Positions 1 through 8,476 of a DNA stretch of 64,000 nucleotides are shown here, piece after piece; within the stretch, counting starts at the first letter, position 1; each line of letters opens with the position of its first letter. A program made the translations under genes and the position numbers. The DNA comes from Gryllotalpicola daejeonensis (GTDB lineage Bacteria > Actinomycetota > Actinomycetes > Actinomycetales > Microbacteriaceae): positions 1,736,001-1,800,000 of the forward strand of contig NZ_BAABBV010000001.1 in assembly GCF_039538145.1 (NCBI RefSeq), in the 5' to 3' direction. The notes below the pieces were generated by a model. It was not told the DNA's origin, did no database searches, and saw only the letters and a program-made list of their open reading frames with translations.

Positions 1-96
1 AGCTCAGACTCTCGCCGGCCGTTGACCGGACCGGATGCTGATTCCTATTCACGAACGCCGCCAGAAGAAATTCGGCGCACGATCGGGCGCCACGAG

Positions 97-1317
97 CTAC
101 GCGAAGGCCGCTTCACTCCGCGGGTCGCGCCGCACAGACATCCGCGCGGCAATGAACGCGGCGAGCGCGCACACGCCGCTCGCGGCCATCACGAGCGCGA
201 ACGGCACCGCCGTGTCGTCCCCGGCGAGGCCGCCGAGGGGCGAGATCGCGCCGCCGACGAGAGACATCACGCCGCCGATGAGCGAGCTGCCGGCCCCGGC
301 TGCATCTGGTGCGTGCGCCATCGCGAGGGCGGTGGTGTTGCCCTGGATGAATCCGACAGAGAGCATCGCGACCCACAGCGGGAACACGATGAGCCACGTC
401 GGCACGGGCGAGAGCACGATCGCCAGCAGCACGAGCGCGCAGCCCAACGCGGTCGGCACCGCGATGCGAACCATGCGGACGGGATGGACTCGGTGGCGCG
501 CCAGTCGAGCAGACGCCGCGCCACCGAGCAGCAGTCCGCACGCATTGAGCGCGAAGAGCAGCCCGTACTGCCACGGCGCGAACCCCAGCACGCGCTGGTA
601 CACGAACGACGACGTTGAGATGTAGGCCATCATCAGCGCGAAGGTGAACGCGATGGTGGCGGTGTAGCCGAGGAACGCCGGGCGCGCGAGCAACGAGCCG
701 AGGTGGCCGAAGCGCAGGCGCGCGGCGCGGCGCTCGGGCGGCAGGGATTCGGGGATGCTGGTGAGCAGCCCGATCAGCTGGATGACCGTGATCGCGAACA
801 CGATGCCGAGCACCCAGCGCCATGACACCCGCCCCGCGAGCAGACCGCCCACGACCGGCGCCACGATCGGCGCGGCCGCCGTGATCGTCTGCATGAGCGA
901 CAGCGCGCGGGCGGCGGGGAACCCCTGCAGCCGGTCCGCGATGATCGCACGGCTCATCACGATGCCCGCCGCTCCCGTCAGCGCCTGCAGGAAGCGCGCC
1001 CCGATCAGCACCTCGATGTTCGGTGCGAGCGCCGACAGAGCCGCGAACACGACCGTCGCGACCGCCCCGACGATCAGTGGCCGCCTGCGCCCGAAGCGGT
1101 CGGAGATCGGGCCCCACACCACCTGCCCGATGCCGAGCCCCACGAGGAACGCCGTGATGGTGAGCTGCACCTGCGTTGCGTCGGTGTGCAGCGACGTGAG
1201 CACTTGGGGGAACGACGGCAGATAGAAATCCATCGACAGCGGCGCGGTCGCCGCCAGCACCGAGAGCGCGGTGAGCAGGCGGAGACCGAGCCCGTCCTCT
1301 CGCGTCGCATCGCCCAC
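97..1317 (-). CDS. Bcr/CflA-family multidrug efflux MFS transporter
   Basis: The 406-residue product is an inner-membrane proton-coupled drug exporter of the major facilitator superfamily. The N-terminal signature MDFYLPSFPQVL and the loop DRFGRRRPL after the second segment are typical of the Bcr/CflA (DHA1) group, and about 12 hydrophobic segments run through the protein. The ATG at 1317 has a GAGGTGGG ribosome site just upstream. Length fits the family. It diverges from the acyltransferase gene, so the 85-bp gap holds both promoters; a TAGCCT -10 for this gene lies near 1325-1330. Substrate cannot be told from sequence. Confidence 0.9.
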   Translation of the reverse strand: MGDATREDGLGLRLLTALSVLAATAPLSMDFYLPSFPQVLTSLHTDATQVQLTITAFLVGLGIGQVVWGPISDRFGRRRPLIVGAVATVVFAALSALAPNIEVLIGARFLQALTGAAGIVMSRAIIADRLQGFPAARALSLMQTITAAAPIVAPVVGGLLAGRVSWRWVLGIVFAITVIQLIGLLTSIPESLPPERRAARLRFGHLGSLLARPAFLGYTATIAFTFALMMAYISTSSFVYQRVLGFAPWQYGLLFALNACGLLLGGAASARLARHRVHPVRMVRIAVPTALGCALVLLAIVLSPVPTWLIVFPLWVAMLSVGFIQGNTTALAMAHAPDAAGAGSSLIGGVMSLVGGAISPLGGLAGDDTAVPFALVMAASGVCALAAFIAARMSVRRDPRSEAAFA

Positions 1318-1402
1318 CTCGGCAGGCTAGCGGGCCCCGATTGCCACGGCATAGCCACGTAACGTTTGGGTAACGCCCAGGCTGGGCACGTTGGCTGGAC
1401 AG

Positions 1403-2557
1403 ATGTCGACGGCGGTTGAAGAAGCGACACGGATGCCTGGCCAGGCGGCGCCCGCGCAGGCATCCGCGCCCCCTTCTGCGCCCGCGCCCGCCGCGTCGCC
1501 ACACGCGCCGCGCCTGTCAACTCGGGCGCGGGCCGGGCTGGACGCGGCCCGGGCATGCAGCGCGGTCTACGTCGTGCTGCACCACGTGTCGACGGCGCTG
1601 CCGATGCCGGCCGCCATCACCTGGTCGCTGTCGTTCGCGCAGGAGGCCGTCATGGTGTTCTTCCTGCTGAGCGGCTTCGTGATCTTCGCCAACGAGGCCG
1701 ATCGGGTGCACGAGCTGCGCGCCTTCTACCTGCGGCGAGCGCGGCGCATCTATCCGATCGTGCTGGTCGCGATGGGCGTCTCGACCGTGGTCTGGGCGCT
1801 CGGCGTCGCGCACCACACGCCGACCTGGCGCAGCGCGCTCGCGACGCTCTTCAGCGTCGACGACCTGAGCTCGAAGCCCGGCGTCGTCGGCGGCACCTAC
1901 CTCGACAACGCGCCGCTGTGGTCCCTTTCTTATGAGCTCTTCTTCTATGCGGTCTTCCCGCTGGTGATGGTGCTCTGGCGCAGGCATCCCCAGCTCACCC
2001 GGCACCTGGTGGGCGCGGTCGCCGTCGCCGCGTACGCGAGCTTCCTCGCGCAGCCGAACCACTTCTCGCTCGTCACCGCGTATTTCGCCCTGTGGTGGGC
2101 GGGCGCCGCTGCGGCCAAGGCGCACCTCGACGGCGGCATCCACTTCCGCGCGCTGCGGATCGAAGCCGGGTGGCTCGCCCTGCTCACGGCCGTGGCGGTG
2201 GCGGGGGTCATCGCCGCCGGCTTCCGCGGCTCGACGCTCTATCCGTTCCTGATGGTGCGGCACTTCGGCATCACGCTCGCGCTGCTGCTTCTGCTCGCGA
2301 CGCCGGTGCGCACGCTGCTGGGCTCGCTCGCCGCGCGGTCGGCCCGGGTGTGGGCGTGGGTGGCGTCGATCTCGTACGGCCTCTATGCCCTGCACTACCC
2401 CGTGCTCATTCAGCCGTGCCAGCGCTTCGGCTGGGTCGTATTCCTGCCGCTGCTGGCGCTGACCGTGGCGTTCGCGTGGGCCGTCGAGCGGCGCCTGATG
2501 CCGCTGATTCCGCGGCCGAGAGCGGGGCGGCGGCTGAATGTCGGTGCCCCCGCCTAG
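1403..2557 (+). CDS. acyltransferase 3 family (OafA/NodX-like) membrane protein
   Basis: The 384-residue product is a polytopic membrane O-acyltransferase. It begins with GLDAARACSAVYVVLHH, where the HH corresponds to the conserved first-helix histidine of the acyltransferase-3 family, and LRRARRIYPIV matches the family's R-x-x-R-I-x-P motif. About ten hydrophobic segments follow. Family members transfer acetyl or other acyl groups to surface glycans, lipids or antibiotics; the acceptor here is unknown. The start is ambiguous: ATG 1403 is chosen, TTG 1391 and ATG 1433 are alternatives. The stop overlaps the -10 of the radA promoter. Confidence 0.85.
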   Translation: MSTAVEEATRMPGQAAPAQASAPPSAPAPAASPHAPRLSTRARAGLDAARACSAVYVVLHHVSTALPMPAAITWSLSFAQEAVMVFFLLSGFVIFANEADRVHELRAFYLRRARRIYPIVLVAMGVSTVVWALGVAHHTPTWRSALATLFSVDDLSSKPGVVGGTYLDNAPLWSLSYELFFYAVFPLVMVLWRRHPQLTRHLVGAVAVAAYASFLAQPNHFSLVTAYFALWWAGAAAAKAHLDGGIHFRALRIEAGWLALLTAVAVAGVIAAGFRGSTLYPFLMVRHFGITLALLLLLATPVRTLLGSLAARSARVWAWVASISYGLYALHYPVLIQPCQRFGWVVFLPLLALTVAFAWAVERRLMPLIPRPRAGRRLNVGAPA

Positions 2558-2560
2558 CGT
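2555..2560 (+). promoter_or_regulatory. leaderless-type -10 for radA
   Basis: TAGCGT fits TANNNT and ends 7 nt before the ATG at 2568, so transcription would begin at or next to the start codon. The TAG is also the stop codon of the acyltransferase gene. No clear ribosome site is present. Confidence 0.55.
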
Positions 2561-2567
2561 TGGGGGC

Positions 2568-3902
2568 ATGCCGAAAACCGCGACGTCATTCGCCTGCACC
2601 GACTGCGGCTGGTCGACCTCGAAGTGGGTCGGCCGGTGTGCGGAATGCGGTGAATGGAACACCGTCGTCGAAGCCGCCGCGCCGAGCGGCGTGCTGCGGG
2701 CCCTCAAGCCCCTCTCGATCGCCGGCGAGCGTCAGGCGCGCCCCATCGTCGAGATCCGGGCGGATGCCGCGAGCCATTGGCCGAGCGGAATCGTGGAGTT
2801 CGATCGGGTGCTCGGCGGTGGCATCGTGCCCGGGGCGGCGATCCTGCTGTCGGGCGAGCCGGGTGTCGGCAAGTCCACACTCCTGCTCGAGGTGGCGTCG
2901 AAGGCGGCGGCCGCGTACGACCGCGTGCTGTATGTCAGCGCGGAAGAGAGCGCGAGCCAGGTGCGGCTGCGCGCCGAGCGCACCGGGGCACTGCACGACA
3001 ACCTCTACCTCGCGGCCGAGACCGAGCTCGGGGCGATCGTCGGGCAGATCGACGCAGTGAAGCCCGGGCTCGTCATCGTCGACTCCGTGCAGACCGTCGC
3101 CAGCGAGAACGTCGGCGGCCTCGCGGGCGGCCCCGCCCAGGTGCGCGAGGTGGCGGTGACACTGATCCGCGTCGCGAAAGAGCGGAACATCCCGATCCTG
3201 ATCGTCGGCCACGTCACGAAAGAGGGGAACATCGCAGGTCCCCGGCTGCTCGAGCACCTCGTCGACGTGGTCTGCCAGTTCGAGGGCGACCGGCAGACGC
3301 CGCTGCGCTTCGTGCGCGCGCTCAAGAACCGCTTCGGCCCGACCGACGAGGTCGGCTGCTTCGAGATGACGGGCGACGGCATCGCCGAGGTGCCCGACCC
3401 GAGCGGGCTGTTCCTGTCGCGGTCCGTGATTCCGGTCTCGGGCACCTGCGTCACGATCGCGATGGAGGGCAGGCGGCCCCTGCCCGTCGAGGTGCAGGCG
3501 CTCGTCGTGCCGACCGAGTCGCCGAGCCCGCGGCGCATCACGAGCGGGGTCGACCCGGCGCGCGTCGCGATGCTGATCGCCGTGCTCGACCGCCGGGCGG
3601 GGCTCTCCGCCCTGCGCAAGAGCGACGTCTACGTCTCGACCGTGGGCGGGGTGCGCGTCACCGAGCCCGCCGCCGACCTCGCTATCGCGCTCGCGATCGC
3701 CAGCGCGACCAACGGGGGAACCGTCGCGAACGAGACGGCCGCGTTCGGCGAGATCAGTCTCGCGGGCGACATCCGCCCCGCTCCGGCGACCAAGCAGCGC
3801 ACCAGCGAAGCCGGGCGGCTCGGGTTCTCAACCCTCATCGACGCGGATGCGCTGCACATCAGCTTCGCGCTGCCGAAGGGCATCACACCGGCTGCGGGCT
3901 GA
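2568..3902 (+). CDS. radA: DNA repair protein RadA (Sms)
   Basis: This 444-residue RecA-like branch-migration ATPase processes recombination intermediates. A four-cysteine zinc finger opens the protein (C10, C13, C24, C27: FACTDCGW then GRCAECGEW). The P-loop GEPGVGKST lies near residue 95, the RadA signature LKNRFGPTDEVG near 253, and a Lon-protease-like domain fills the C-terminus. Length is normal. The ATG at 2568 is chosen because the zinc finger follows directly and a leaderless -10 precedes it; in-frame codons upstream lie inside the previous gene. It is probably independent of the secretion operon that begins 92 bp downstream. Confidence 0.97.
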   Translation: MPKTATSFACTDCGWSTSKWVGRCAECGEWNTVVEAAAPSGVLRALKPLSIAGERQARPIVEIRADAASHWPSGIVEFDRVLGGGIVPGAAILLSGEPGVGKSTLLLEVASKAAAAYDRVLYVSAEESASQVRLRAERTGALHDNLYLAAETELGAIVGQIDAVKPGLVIVDSVQTVASENVGGLAGGPAQVREVAVTLIRVAKERNIPILIVGHVTKEGNIAGPRLLEHLVDVVCQFEGDRQTPLRFVRALKNRFGPTDEVGCFEMTGDGIAEVPDPSGLFLSRSVIPVSGTCVTIAMEGRRPLPVEVQALVVPTESPSPRRITSGVDPARVAMLIAVLDRRAGLSALRKSDVYVSTVGGVRVTEPAADLAIALAIASATNGGTVANETAAFGEISLAGDIRPAPATKQRTSEAGRLGFSTLIDADALHISFALPKGITPAAG

Positions 3903-3924
3903 CCCCCACGGGGGTGACAACCAT

Positions 3925-3969
3925 GGGGAGGACTCCCCACGTCGCCGTGACTCATGGGCAGGCTACGAT
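3925..3969 (+). promoter_or_regulatory. operator copy 1 and promoter of the 20-kb phospho-signalling/Ig operon
   Basis: The palindrome GGGGAG-GA-CTCCCC (3925-3938; TGGGGAG...CTCCCCA is fully symmetric) is followed after 25 bp by CTACGAT, whose TACGAT (3964-3969) is a TANNNT -10. No good TTGACA-like -35 is visible, so the palindrome sits about where an activator would bind. Three more copies with the same geometry occur in this locus. The expected transcript starts near 3976 and uses GGAGG (3983-3987) for the phosphatase start. Confidence 0.8.
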
Positions 3970-3994
3970 TCGTAGAACCATGGGAGGGGAACGG

Positions 3995-4816
3995 ATGGCG
4001 CAGTCGGTCGACGTCAGCGCGCACAGCGCGACGGGGCGAGTGCGCTCCATCAATGAGGACTCCTTCCTCGCGAGCGACCCCCTGTTCTTCGTCGCCGACG
4101 GCATGGGCGGCCACGCCTTCGGCGATCGGGCGAGCCAGTCAGCCGTCGCGGCGCTCGCCGAGCGTGTCGCCGCGGGCAGCGAGCCGACGCCCGACGATGT
4201 GCTCGAGGCCGTCGCCGACGCGAACGTCGCGGTGCGCTCGCTCTCGACGCACGGCGAGGTGGGCCTCGCCGTCGCGGGCACGACGCTCGCGGGCGTCGCC
4301 CGGGTTGTGACCGAGACCGGCCCGCACTGGATGGTCGTGAACATCGGCGACTCGCGCGTCTACAGCTGGGACGGGCGTTCGCTCACCCAGCTGACCGTCG
4401 ACCACTCCGCCGTGCAAGAGCTCGTCGACCGCGGCGCCATCACGCAGGAGCAGGCCGCGCATCACCCCGAGCGCAATGTGATCACCCGCGCACTCGGCGC
4501 GGAGGACACGATCGAGCCCGACGTCTGGATCCTTCCGTACGACCAGGTGCGCACCTTCCTGATCTGCACCGACGGGCTCACGAAGCTGCTGACTTCCGAG
4601 ATGATCAGCGGAATCCTCGCTGGCGAGGTCGTCTTCGGCGACGAGCCGGAGGGCACCGTGGCACACCAGCTCGTCACCGCGGCTGACGTCGCCGGTGGAT
4701 ATGACAACATCACCGCCATCGTGGTTGAATCTCACCCGAACGACGCTGGCGGAGACGCAGACCAGACGCACGAGCGGGGGCTCGGCGTGCTGGAAGAGAC
4801 CAGGCCGAGGGGGTAA
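3995..4816 (+). CDS. PP2C-family Ser/Thr phosphatase (PstP-like)
   Basis: This cytosolic metal-dependent protein phosphatase of 273 residues should reverse the kinase encoded two genes downstream. All PP2C motifs are present: RSINEDSF, VADGMGGHAFGDRAS, NIGDSRVY, HHPERNVITRALG, LICTDGLTKLL and YDNITAIVV, so the metal-binding aspartates are intact and activity is expected. ATG 3995 is chosen over ATG 3980 because GGAGG stands 7 nt before it. It is the first gene of an operon in which each gene overlaps or nearly touches the next; 6 nt separate it from the FHA gene. There is no membrane segment, unlike mycobacterial PstP. Confidence 0.93.
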   Translation: MAQSVDVSAHSATGRVRSINEDSFLASDPLFFVADGMGGHAFGDRASQSAVAALAERVAAGSEPTPDDVLEAVADANVAVRSLSTHGEVGLAVAGTTLAGVARVVTETGPHWMVVNIGDSRVYSWDGRSLTQLTVDHSAVQELVDRGAITQEQAAHHPERNVITRALGAEDTIEPDVWILPYDQVRTFLICTDGLTKLLTSEMISGILAGEVVFGDEPEGTVAHQLVTAADVAGGYDNITAIVVESHPNDAGGDADQTHERGLGVLEETRPRG

Positions 4817-4822
4817 GGCGGC

Positions 4823-6136
4823 GTGTTGAGGGTCCACGCGACCGCACCCGGGGGGTGGCTGACGGTCGCGATTCCTGGCGCTGTGCTGCTGGTCGATCGG
4901 TCTTCCGCAGGCGCCGCCGGCGCTGAGGAGTTCCTGGCCGCCCTGCACTCGACCGACCCTGCGCCCGCCGTGCTCGATCTGCTGACTGCGGGCGGCTTCA
5001 GCGCAATGCCGAGCTTCGCCCTCGTCGAATACCGCGGCCAGAGCGCGCACTACTTCGTGCGCGGCGGCGTCGAGGTCGCGTTCTCCGGTCCGGGCGGTGC
5101 GCGCAGCGCCTCGGGCGCCGGCATCACGACGTGGAACGAACAGCTCATCTCGGGGGTCGACGGGTTCACCGTCGCCGCCGACGATGCCGCCGGCGGCGGC
5201 TCGGCGCTCCCGCTCGTGGACGGCGCGGTCTGGGCGAACCGGGTCGAGGTGGGTGCCGGGGATGCTTCGAGCTCGACTTCCTTGTCAGAGAAGAGTGTCG
5301 ATACGCCCGGCTTCGCCCGGGCTACTCGACCAACGGAAACGAAAACTGCGGCTTCTGCGGCGGAAGAGACGATTCTTCCGAGCGAAGTGGATGAAGAGAC
5401 CATTGCCGGGCCGCTGCCGGCGCTGGCATCCGCTGCTGCTCCTGCCCCTGTGCCCGCGCCGGCCACCGCACCGACGGCCGCGCCGCAGCTCCACGAGGAC
5501 TCGCTGCCGGTGCCCGAGGGCACGACGGGCTACGACCACCTGTTCGGCATCACGCAGCTCAAGAGCGTCGAGGCGGCGGCGGTGCGCCCGCAGCCCGATG
5601 AGGAAGAGGCGGAGGATCAGGCATCCGCGCCCGCCCCTGCTTCGCCTGCGCAAGCCGGCGACGACGGCATCGGCGACCACGACGGGCTCACGATGATGTC
5701 GACCGACATCGCCGAGCTGCGGAAGAAGGCGGCGGCCGCGAGAGACGCGCAGCCGACGACCCAGGCGGCGCCCGCCGAGCCGCAGTTCCGCCTCACGCTT
5801 CCCGACGGCCGCAGCGAGCCGCTCGACCGCCCGGTGATCGTCGGCCGTAGCCCGAGCGCGAACAAGGTCTCCGGCAGCGAGTTGCCGCGCCTGGTCACCG
5901 TGGGCGGCACCGACCCCGACATCTCGCGCAGCCACGTGCGGTTCACGGTCGAGGGCGGCACGGTCGTGATCACCGACCTGCACTCGCGCAACGGCACGCT
6001 GATCTCGCTGCCCGGCCGCCCGCCGCAGAAGCTGCGCGAGGGCGAGCCGACCAGCGCGCTGTCGGGCACCGTCGTCGACCTCGGCGGCGGCGTGCGCCTC
6101 ACGGTGACCGAGACGAGCCAGGCGGCGAGCAGCTGA
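4823..6136 (+). CDS. FHA-domain protein with disordered linker
   Basis: The 437-residue protein has an N-terminal globular region of about 145 residues of unrecognised fold, a long Ala/Pro/Glu-rich linker, and a C-terminal FHA phosphothreonine-binding domain (about 320-430) with VGRSPSAN, DPDISRSHVRF and DLHSRNGT, the standard FHA core. It likely docks to the phosphorylated kinase or substrates. The start is GTG 4823 (TTG 4826 possible). The stop overlaps the kinase start (TGATG). A REP-like palindrome is embedded in frame at 5298-5336 in the linker, adding the stretch around SVDTPGFARATRP. Confidence 0.88.
   Translation: MLRVHATAPGGWLTVAIPGAVLLVDRSSAGAAGAEEFLAALHSTDPAPAVLDLLTAGGFSAMPSFALVEYRGQSAHYFVRGGVEVAFSGPGGARSASGAGITTWNEQLISGVDGFTVAADDAAGGGSALPLVDGAVWANRVEVGAGDASSSTSLSEKSVDTPGFARATRPTETKTAASAAEETILPSEVDEETIAGPLPALASAAAPAPVPAPATAPTAAPQLHEDSLPVPEGTTGYDHLFGITQLKSVEAAAVRPQPDEEEAEDQASAPAPASPAQAGDDGIGDHDGLTMMSTDIAELRKKAAAARDAQPTTQAAPAEPQFRLTLPDGRSEPLDRPVIVGRSPSANKVSGSELPRLVTVGGTDPDISRSHVRFTVEGGTVVITDLHSRNGTLISLPGRPPQKLREGEPTSALSGTVVDLGGGVRLTVTETSQAASS
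5298..5336. repeat. REP-like palindromic element inside the FHA gene
   Basis: TCGATAC-GCCCGG-CTTCGC-CCGGGC-TACTCGA followed by CCAACGG resembles repetitive extragenic palindromes I know from Microbacteriaceae genomes. The stem is GCCCGG/CCGGGC and both ends are TCGA. It lies in frame in the linker region, where extra residues are tolerated. Confidence 0.6.
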
Positions 6137-7755
6137 TGCGGCGCGCGGTCTCCACCCCGCCGGTGCTGCCGGGGTTCGAGTACGAGAAGCTTCTCGGCTC
6201 CGGGGGCTTCGCCGATGTCTTCCTCTACAAGCAGAATCTGCCGCGCCGCGACGTGGCAGTGAAGGTGCTGCTCACCGACGGTCTCGACGGGGCCGCGCGG
6301 CGGCAGTTCGTCGCCGAGGCGAACGTGATGGCGCAGCTGTCGACGCACCCTTATATCGTCACGATCTACCACGCAGACCTCGCCGAGGGATCGCGGCCGT
6401 ACTTCGTCATGGAGTACTGCCCCGGGCCGAGCCTCGCCGAGCGCTACAAGGTGCGACCGCTTGAGGTGGCGGATGCTTTGCGCACCGGCATCCGCGTCGG
6501 AAGCGCCGTGGCCGCCGCGCACGCGCAGGGCATCCTGCACCGCGACATCAAGCCTGCGAACGTGCTCACCAACGGCTTCGGCTGGCCGGCGCTCACCGAC
6601 TTCGGCATCGCCTCGACGCTCGAGGGCGACGTGCCCACGCACACCACCTCGCTCGCCGGTGGCGAAGGCACCGCGTCGGTCGGGCTCTCGGTGCCGTGGT
6701 CGCCGTCGGAGATGTTCCAGGACGACCCGGACCCCGACGTGCGCAGCGACGTGTTCTCACTCGCCGCGACGATCCACACCGTGCTCGCCGGCCGCACGCC
6801 GTTCGAGGTGCCCGGCAAGAGCAATGGAACGCTGGACATCATCGGGCGCATCGAACGCGGCGCGATCACTCCGATCGGGCGCGACGACGTGCCGCGCTCG
6901 CTCATCGCGGTGCTCAACAAGGCGATGTCGCCGCGGCGCGCCGACCGTTATGCCACCGCCGTCGACTTCGTGCGCGCCCTGCAGCGCGTCGAGCTCGAGC
7001 TCGGATATTCCCCAACCGGCATAGACCTGCCGAGCTTCGGCGCGGAGGCGCTTGGTCGGCCCGAGAACGACGGCGGCGACGAAACCCGCTTCCGCCCGAT
7101 CGCGACCGTCGAGGCTCAGGCCGCAAAGGCCGCGCCGGGGCCGATCGGCGCCCCGCCCGCGGCGCCGGCCGCCGAGGAGCAGGCGACGCGGGTGCGCGGC
7201 ATCACGCCGGTGATCCCGCAGGCGCCCGCTCCGGCCTCAGACCAGACGCACACGATGCTTCGGCCGCGCACGATCGGCGCACAGACCCCCGAGGCACCCG
7301 CGCCAGAGAGCGAGACGAGCGAGGGCGGTGCGACGCAGCATCCGGTCGCCCCCAAGCGCCGGGGGCTCGTCATCGGAATCGCGGCAGGCGTCGTCGCCGT
7401 GATCGCGGCGATGGTCATCATCGGCGTCATCGCCCGCCCACAACCCAAGCACCACAGCCCCAGCCCAGCCGCGACCGCGCAGGGCCCGCTCGTGCAGGTC
7501 GTTCCCGAGCCGAAGGCCGGTCCCGTCGTGCGCAGCGGCGGCACCGTGACCTTCAACTGGACGAACCCGTCACCGAAGAAGGGCGACCAGTACGTCTGGA
7601 CGCTCAAGGCGACCAACCCCAGCGACGAGACGGTCTCATCGCCAAAGGCTGTCGTGACCGGCACGAACCCGGACGCGCAGGTGTGTATCGACGTGCGCAT
7701 TCTGCGCGCGGGCCGCACCTCACCCAATCCACTCACGGAGTGCACCAGTGACTGA
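6136..7755 (+). CDS. transmembrane Ser/Thr protein kinase (STPK)
   Basis: The 539-residue protein has a cytoplasmic Hanks-type kinase domain (about 14-280), a linker of about 120 residues, one membrane segment (about 411-434, LVIGIAAGVVAVIAAMVIIG) and an extracellular C-terminal domain of about 100 residues. Key residues are intact: glycine loop GSGGFADVF, K43 in VAVKVLL, HRD at 135-137 with D137, and DFG at D155, so it should be active. The activation segment is unusual (SVGLSVPWSPSEMF in place of the canonical GTxxYMSPE). The extracellular part has two cysteines and could sense or bind the Ig proteins. It overlaps the upstream FHA gene by 1 nt and the downstream gene by 8 nt. Confidence 0.93.
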   Translation: MRRAVSTPPVLPGFEYEKLLGSGGFADVFLYKQNLPRRDVAVKVLLTDGLDGAARRQFVAEANVMAQLSTHPYIVTIYHADLAEGSRPYFVMEYCPGPSLAERYKVRPLEVADALRTGIRVGSAVAAAHAQGILHRDIKPANVLTNGFGWPALTDFGIASTLEGDVPTHTTSLAGGEGTASVGLSVPWSPSEMFQDDPDPDVRSDVFSLAATIHTVLAGRTPFEVPGKSNGTLDIIGRIERGAITPIGRDDVPRSLIAVLNKAMSPRRADRYATAVDFVRALQRVELELGYSPTGIDLPSFGAEALGRPENDGGDETRFRPIATVEAQAAKAAPGPIGAPPAAPAAEEQATRVRGITPVIPQAPAPASDQTHTMLRPRTIGAQTPEAPAPESETSEGGATQHPVAPKRRGLVIGIAAGVVAVIAAMVIIGVIARPQPKHHSPSPAATAQGPLVQVVPEPKAGPVVRSGGTVTFNWTNPSPKKGDQYVWTLKATNPSDETVSSPKAVVTGTNPDAQVCIDVRILRAGRTSPNPLTECTSD

Positions 7756-8476
7756 GGCAGAGACCCGCTTAACGAGCAGCCTCAAGGTCGAGTACATCGG
7801 CGAGTGGTACGAGGTCGGTGAGGGCGAGCCCTTCACGATCGGCCGCGAAGCCGACCTGTCGATCGACGACAACCCCTACCTGCACCGGCACTTCCTCACG
7901 CTGTATTCCGAGCACGGCATGTGGTGGATCGCGAACGTCGGCAACCTGCTCACGGCCACGGTGGCGGATTCGTCCGGGACGGTCCAGGCGTGGCTGGCGC
8001 CCGGCGCGCGGCTGCCCATCGTCTTCCAGAAGCTGCACGTGATGTTCAGCGCGGGCTCCACGACCTACGACTTCATGGTGCACAGCGAGGGCAACGTCTA
8101 CGAGACGTCGTCGGTGCTGTCGCGCGAGGTCGGGTCGACGACGGTGCTGCCGGTGACACTCACGAGCAGCCAGAAGCTGCTCATCGTGGCACTGGCCGAG
8201 GGGGTCCTCACCGAGCGGATCGCGGGCCGTGGCTCGATTCCCACCTCAGCCGAGGCCGCCGAGCGCCTCGGCTGGAACCTGACCCGGTTCAACCGAAAGC
8301 TCGACAACGTGTGCGACAAGCTCGACAAGCTCGGCGTCGCCGGCCTGCGCGGCGGCCCAGGCAAGCTCGCGACCGGCCGCCGGGCGCGCCTCGTCGAGTA
8401 CGCCGTCGCCACGCACCTCGTCGGACCCGAGGACCTGCCCCTGCTCGACGCGCCGCAGGAGTCCGACGGTGACTGA
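7748..8476 (+). CDS. FHA-like plus winged-helix putative transcription regulator
   Basis: The 242-residue protein has an N-terminal FHA-like domain (about 12-115; FTIGREADLSIDDNPYLHRHF keeps the G-R and S-x-x-H-like positions loosely) and a C-terminal helical domain (about 145-215) in which SAEAAERLGWNLTRFNRKLDNV looks like a helix-turn-helix recognition region. There is no signal peptide or membrane segment. Architecture and operon position recall mycobacterial EmbR, an FHA regulator controlled by Ser/Thr kinases. It is the only obvious DNA-binding protein in the secretion locus, hence my candidate for the GGGGAGNNCTCCCC palindrome. Start is GTG 7748, overlapping the kinase stop (GTGACTGA). 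Confidence 0.75.
   Translation: MTEAETRLTSSLKVEYIGEWYEVGEGEPFTIGREADLSIDDNPYLHRHFLTLYSEHGMWWIANVGNLLTATVADSSGTVQAWLAPGARLPIVFQKLHVMFSAGSTTYDFMVHSEGNVYETSSVLSREVGSTTVLPVTLTSSQKLLIVALAEGVLTERIAGRGSIPTSAEAAERLGWNLTRFNRKLDNVCDKLDKLGVAGLRGGPGKLATGRRARLVEYAVATHLVGPEDLPLLDAPQESDGD

Noticed and set aside
1..96. Possible coding end or element at the window start
   Set aside because: Short open frames there overlap the exporter gene antisense and lack any recognisable sequence; nothing can be supported.
3902..3916. ACCCCCACGGGGGT as radA terminator
   Set aside because: The stem is short with almost no loop and no T-tract; it may only be chance symmetry beside the operator.
6136..7755. Kinase interpreted as an EssB-type pseudokinase
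   Set aside because: Lys43, HRD and DFG residues are intact, so it reads as an active kinase; only the domain order is similar.
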